From the NCBI GenBank assembly GCA_020630575.1, contig JAHDBD010000012.1, positions 1 through 64,000 on the forward strand: a stretch of DNA of 64,000 nucleotides, written 5' to 3'. A program made the translations under genes and the position numbers. Source of the stretch: Bernardetia sp. (GTDB lineage Bacteria > Bacteroidota > Bacteroidia > Cytophagales > Bernardetiaceae). Within the stretch, counting starts at the first letter, position 1, and the number at the start of each line of letters is the position of its first letter. Shown here piece after piece: positions 62,730 to 64,000 of the stretch. The notes beneath the pieces were generated by a model that was not told the DNA's origin, made no database searches, and was given only the letters and a program-made list of their open reading frames with translations.

Positions 62730-63198
62730 TTTCTGATTGTTGAGTAAATATCTAAATAAATAATTTAAAAGGAGAAGCTAATCTAAAACCTACAATATAA
62801 ACTTGTCTTAATAATCAGATAATTATTTAGTAAACTCAACAAAAGTAATGAATATTTAGATTAAAATGCTATTTTGTTATGTTTTTGGTTGTTTTTTTAA
62901 AATAAAAACAAAGGGTTGTGTAATATTTGCGAAGGTGTGCTTTTTTTTATTTAGATATTTTTTCTTTCAAAGAATAACTATTTCTACTAATTCTTGTTTT
63001 TAAGAACAATACTTTTTAATTCGTATTTTAGAGCTGTTTTTTAATAGGAAATCCAACTTAATTCGGCTTATTTTTTGTAATTACAATTTAGACCTCAAAT
63101 AAGTCATATTGTTTGTAAATTCATTTAGAAGTTTACTACTTCACAAATCATAATTCCCCCTCTCTTAAACTTCCTCTTTACCCTTACTTTTGCAACTT
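62730..63198. other. Divergent intergenic region before the histidine kinase
   Basis: Very AT-rich, 469 bases. A TAnnTTTG match (TACTTTTG, 63185-63192) ends only 6 bases before the kinase ATG, which would give an almost leaderless message. No gene or repeat seen. Confidence 0.4.
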
Positions 63199-64000
63199 AT
63201 GATTTCAGCACCTTTACCTACTAATGAGAATGAACGTTTAGAAGCTCTTTTACGCTACGAAGTAATGGATACTGAATCTGAAAAAGAGTTTGACGATTTG
63301 GTAAAATTAGCCTCACAAATCTGTGAATCAGAAATTTCTTTAGTTTCCTTGATAGATTCAGAACGTCAATGGTTTAAAGCAAAAGTAGGGTTAGATGCTC
63401 CAGAAACACATAGAGATATGGCTTTTTGTGCTCATGCTATTTTACAAGATGATATTTTTGAAGTAGAAAATGCACTTGAAGACGAACGCTTTCATGACAA
63501 TCCACTTGTAGCCGATAAGGATGGATTAAATATTCGCTTTTATGCAGGAATGCCACTCAAAAATCCAGAAGGACTAAATCTAGGAACGCTCTGTGTTATT
63601 GATAATAAGCCTAAAAAACTAACAGAAGCTCAAAAATTTGCCTTAACAACATTAGGACGCCAAGTTGTTACACAATTAGAATTACGCCTAAAGTTTAGAG
63701 ACTTACAAGAAGAAATGAAAAAGGTGCAAGCTGCACAAAGACAACTTATCGAAACTGAAAAAATGGCAACCTTAGGACAACTTGCTGCCAATGTAGCCCA
63801 TGAAATTAATACACCTCTAGGAGCAATTCGTTCTTCGGCTGATAATTCAGTTGTTACAATGGATGGACTATTACCTCGTCTTACTGGGTTTCTACAAGCA
63901 TTATCTCCTGAGAAATCGCTTATTTTTAATAATTTAATCAAGTATTCGGCAAATGCCAAAAATAATTTTTCTTCTAGAGAAAAACGAGCAATAAAATATA
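63199..64000 (+). CDS. GAF-domain sensor histidine kinase (partial, cut by window end)
   Basis: Only the first 267 codons are present; the frame is open to the last base. The GAF domain spans about residues 25-165 (EFDDLVKLASQICESEISLVSLID, DMAFCAHAI, NIRFYAGMPL, LGTLCVID). A coiled coil (about 170-190) leads to the HisKA dimerisation helix with the phospho-acceptor in VAHEINTPLGAIRSS (His about 201). The ATPase domain lies beyond the window. The Cys in FCAHA is typical of GAF sensors, but the ligand is unknown. Confidence 0.88.
   Translation, partial: MISAPLPTNENERLEALLRYEVMDTESEKEFDDLVKLASQICESEISLVSLIDSERQWFKAKVGLDAPETHRDMAFCAHAILQDDIFEVENALEDERFHDNPLVADKDGLNIRFYAGMPLKNPEGLNLGTLCVIDNKPKKLTEAQKFALTTLGRQVVTQLELRLKFRDLQEEMKKVQAAQRQLIETEKMATLGQLAANVAHEINTPLGAIRSSADNSVVTMDGLLPRLTGFLQALSPEKSLIFNNLIKYSANAKNNFSSREKRAIKY

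Overview
The window reads as chromosomal DNA of a marine or free-living Bacteroidota, most likely of the Cytophagales (Bernardetia/Flexibacter type). It is AT-rich. Its promoters carry the Bacteroidota -7 box TAnnTTTG, Shine-Dalgarno sequences are weak, and it encodes a gliding-motility/type IX secretion pair (giant CHU_C-type surface protein plus PorP/SprF), a DUF5686/carboxypeptidase-regulatory outer-membrane protein, several SpoIIE-type phosphatases and a fused formiminotransferase-cyclodeaminase. I see no rRNA, tRNA, CRISPR array or intact insertion sequence. The genus is an inference.

Layout. 0-8.5 kb: mscL, an acetyltransferase, a sodium:solute symporter, a zinc-ribbon protein, a family 2 glycosyltransferase with a non-ATG start, two tandem small membrane proteins, a secreted hydrolase and an aldehyde dehydrogenase. 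8.5-10.7 kb: a DUF262/HNH nuclease with a C-terminal RAMA-like domain, bracketed by two near-identical terminator hairpins. 10.7-21.7 kb: a serine-hydrolase-fold lipoprotein that has lost its catalytic motifs, gamma carbonic anhydrase, rpsA, menE, an M23 peptidase, and a TetR-SDR pair with a matching operator before each gene. 21.7-34.2 kb: DUF5686 protein, AlkB-like oxygenase, gatB, hisG, two tandem membrane SpoIIE phosphatases, an outer-membrane barrel and a coiled-coil protein. 34.6-44.4 kb: the type IX cargo and PorP/SprF pair, a potassium channel with a zinc-ribbon tail, and phhA-hppD for tyrosine synthesis and breakdown.

44.5-52.3 kb is the most distinctive region: a class I lanthipeptide array. 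It has four precursor peptides with an almost invariant 28-residue leader ending in Gly-Gly and four unrelated Cys/Thr/Ser-containing cores, two intact LanC cyclases, and one full-length LanB dehydratase. Each precursor has its own copy of a conserved promoter (TTTG, exactly 19 nt, then TATATTTG or TATATTTA) and of a ~95-nt untranslated leader, and each is followed by a hairpin terminator. Two precursors are then followed by a lanC with a non-ATG start. A third lanC, before lanB, survives only as head and tail. Degenerate copies of the hppD 3' end lie before cassettes 3 and 4. Together these show that the array grew by tandem duplication of a unit starting in the 3' end of hppD. No dedicated exporter or leader peptidase is present.

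52.4-64 kb: an MlaF-like ATPase, a SiaC-family phosphoprotein, secreted and outer-membrane proteins of unknown function, ftcD facing metF (folate one-carbon metabolism), cysC, an acidic protein, a STAS-like protein, and a GAF histidine kinase cut by the window edge. Short REP-like palindromes (GTTGGTG ... CACCAAC) are scattered through the intergenic spaces.
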